From positions 20,919,607 through 20,983,606 of the forward strand of contig CM077832.1 of NCBI GenBank assembly GCA_039720395.1: a stretch of DNA of 64,000 nt. Direction: 5' to 3'. The stretch comes from Liquidambar formosana (lineage: Eukaryota; Streptophyta; Magnoliopsida; Saxifragales; Altingiaceae). The notes beneath the pieces were generated by a model. That model saw only the letters and a program-made list of their open reading frames with translations. It had not been told where the DNA came from and searched no databases. How positions within the stretch are numbered: position 1 is the stretch's first letter; each line of letters starts with the position of its first letter. Both the position numbers and the translations under genes were made by a program. Below are positions 63,500-64,000 of the stretch, piece by piece.

Positions 63500-64000
63500 T
63501 CAAAGAGAATACCCATGAGTTTTCCTTGGGTTGGTTAAAGCATTTGAAAAGAAAAAGAATGATTTTATTCTCCTGAGAATTTTATCAAACACTTGGTAGG
63601 CATAGTTATGCCCACATAATTTTTGTGAAGAAAAATGTTTTTTAAACTCATGGGTAAACCTCCTAGAGAATACCTTTGATGTTTTGTTTAAGAACTTGGA
63701 GTATTTGAAAAGAAAAAGAATGATTTTATTCTCTTGAGAATTTTTATCAAACACTTGATGGGCATAGTTATGCCTACATCGTTTTTTGTAAAGAAAAAGT
63801 ATTGGTAAACTCATGGGTAAACCTCTTAGAGAATACCTCTGATGTTTTGTTTAAGAACTTGAAGCATTTGAAAAGAAAAGGAATGATTTTATTCTCTCAA
63901 GAATTTTATCAAACACTTGAGGCGTATAGCTATGCCCACATGATTTTTCGTGAAAGAAAGATGTTTTTTTAAACTCATGGGTAAACCTCTTAGAGAGTAC
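63500..64000. repeat. Tandem repeat of about 160-164 bp, at least three copies, running off the window
   Basis: 'tttgaaaagaaaaagaatga' recurs at about 63543, 63703 and 63867. Each unit includes 'ttttatcaaacacttg', a 'gggcatagttatgccc' palindrome and 'aaactcatgggtaaacctc'. Tat/Ogre elements often carry variable tandem arrays in the region downstream of pol (family knowledge). Placement inside element 2 is likely but unproven, because its 3' LTR is outside the window. Confidence 0.9.

Noticed and set aside
63500..64000. CRISPR-like array
   Set aside because: Eukaryotic context, units of about 160 bp repeated over their whole length, no short repeats with unique spacers.

Overview
This window is nuclear DNA from a flowering plant. 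It is AT-rich and full of retrotransposons, with long transposon-filled introns; the gene families and element types do not look grass-like, so a woody eudicot or an early-diverging angiosperm is my guess (inference). Two ordinary host genes are visible. The first is a plus-strand gene for translation initiation factor eIF3 subunit J (exons at 1824-11918, first exon not found). The second is a small intronless type I (M-alpha) MADS-box gene on the minus strand (13315-13707). No tRNA, rRNA or CRISPR array was seen.

Layout. 1-12,000: eIF3j, whose introns hold a SINE with target-site duplications (TSDs), three LINE fragments, two long-TIR MULE-type MITEs and microsatellites. 13,300-16,000: the MADS-box gene, then a three-deep nest of DNA elements (a PIF/Harbinger MITE inside a MULE-like element inside a long-TIR MITE). 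17,700-22,031: a Stowaway MITE and three copies of one Ty1/copia LTR, the first a solo LTR with a perfect TSD. 22,032-33,517: a Ty3/gypsy element of the Tat (Ogre/Retand-like) lineage, full of frameshifts and ending at a 100-N assembly gap (33,518-33,617). 33,618-43,727: fragments of several host genes on the plus strand (an EMB8-like alpha/beta hydrolase with a nonsense codon, a GCP1/TsaD-type fragment with a frameshift, and an unidentified exon pair), ending at a CACTA transposon terminus with 117-bp subterminal repeats. That terminus sits in a Tat LTR. 44,470-45,812: a decayed copia pol on the minus strand. 45,813 to the window end: a second Tat element of more than 18 kb.

The second Tat element is the best-preserved system. 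It has a 3.2-kb LTR, a primer-binding site, gag, protease, a short spliceable intron, and one long frame encoding RT, RNase H, a second (archaeal-type) RNase H and integrase. That pol frame is broken only by three TAG codons. Its gag is split by a solo LTR with 5-bp TSDs. Downstream of pol, antisense to it, lie a DUF7745/plant-mobile-domain-like ORF and then a second, intron-containing plant-mobile-domain pseudogene. About 160-bp tandem repeats follow and run off the window. The first Tat element carries the same antisense domain and the same intron position, so these are family features and not accidents of one copy.

The observations most worth following up are the antisense PMD/DUF7745 cargo of the Tat elements, the frame-preserving intron before RT, the probable CACTA element carrying fragments of several genes, and the nested insertions that can be dated relative to one another by their TSDs.
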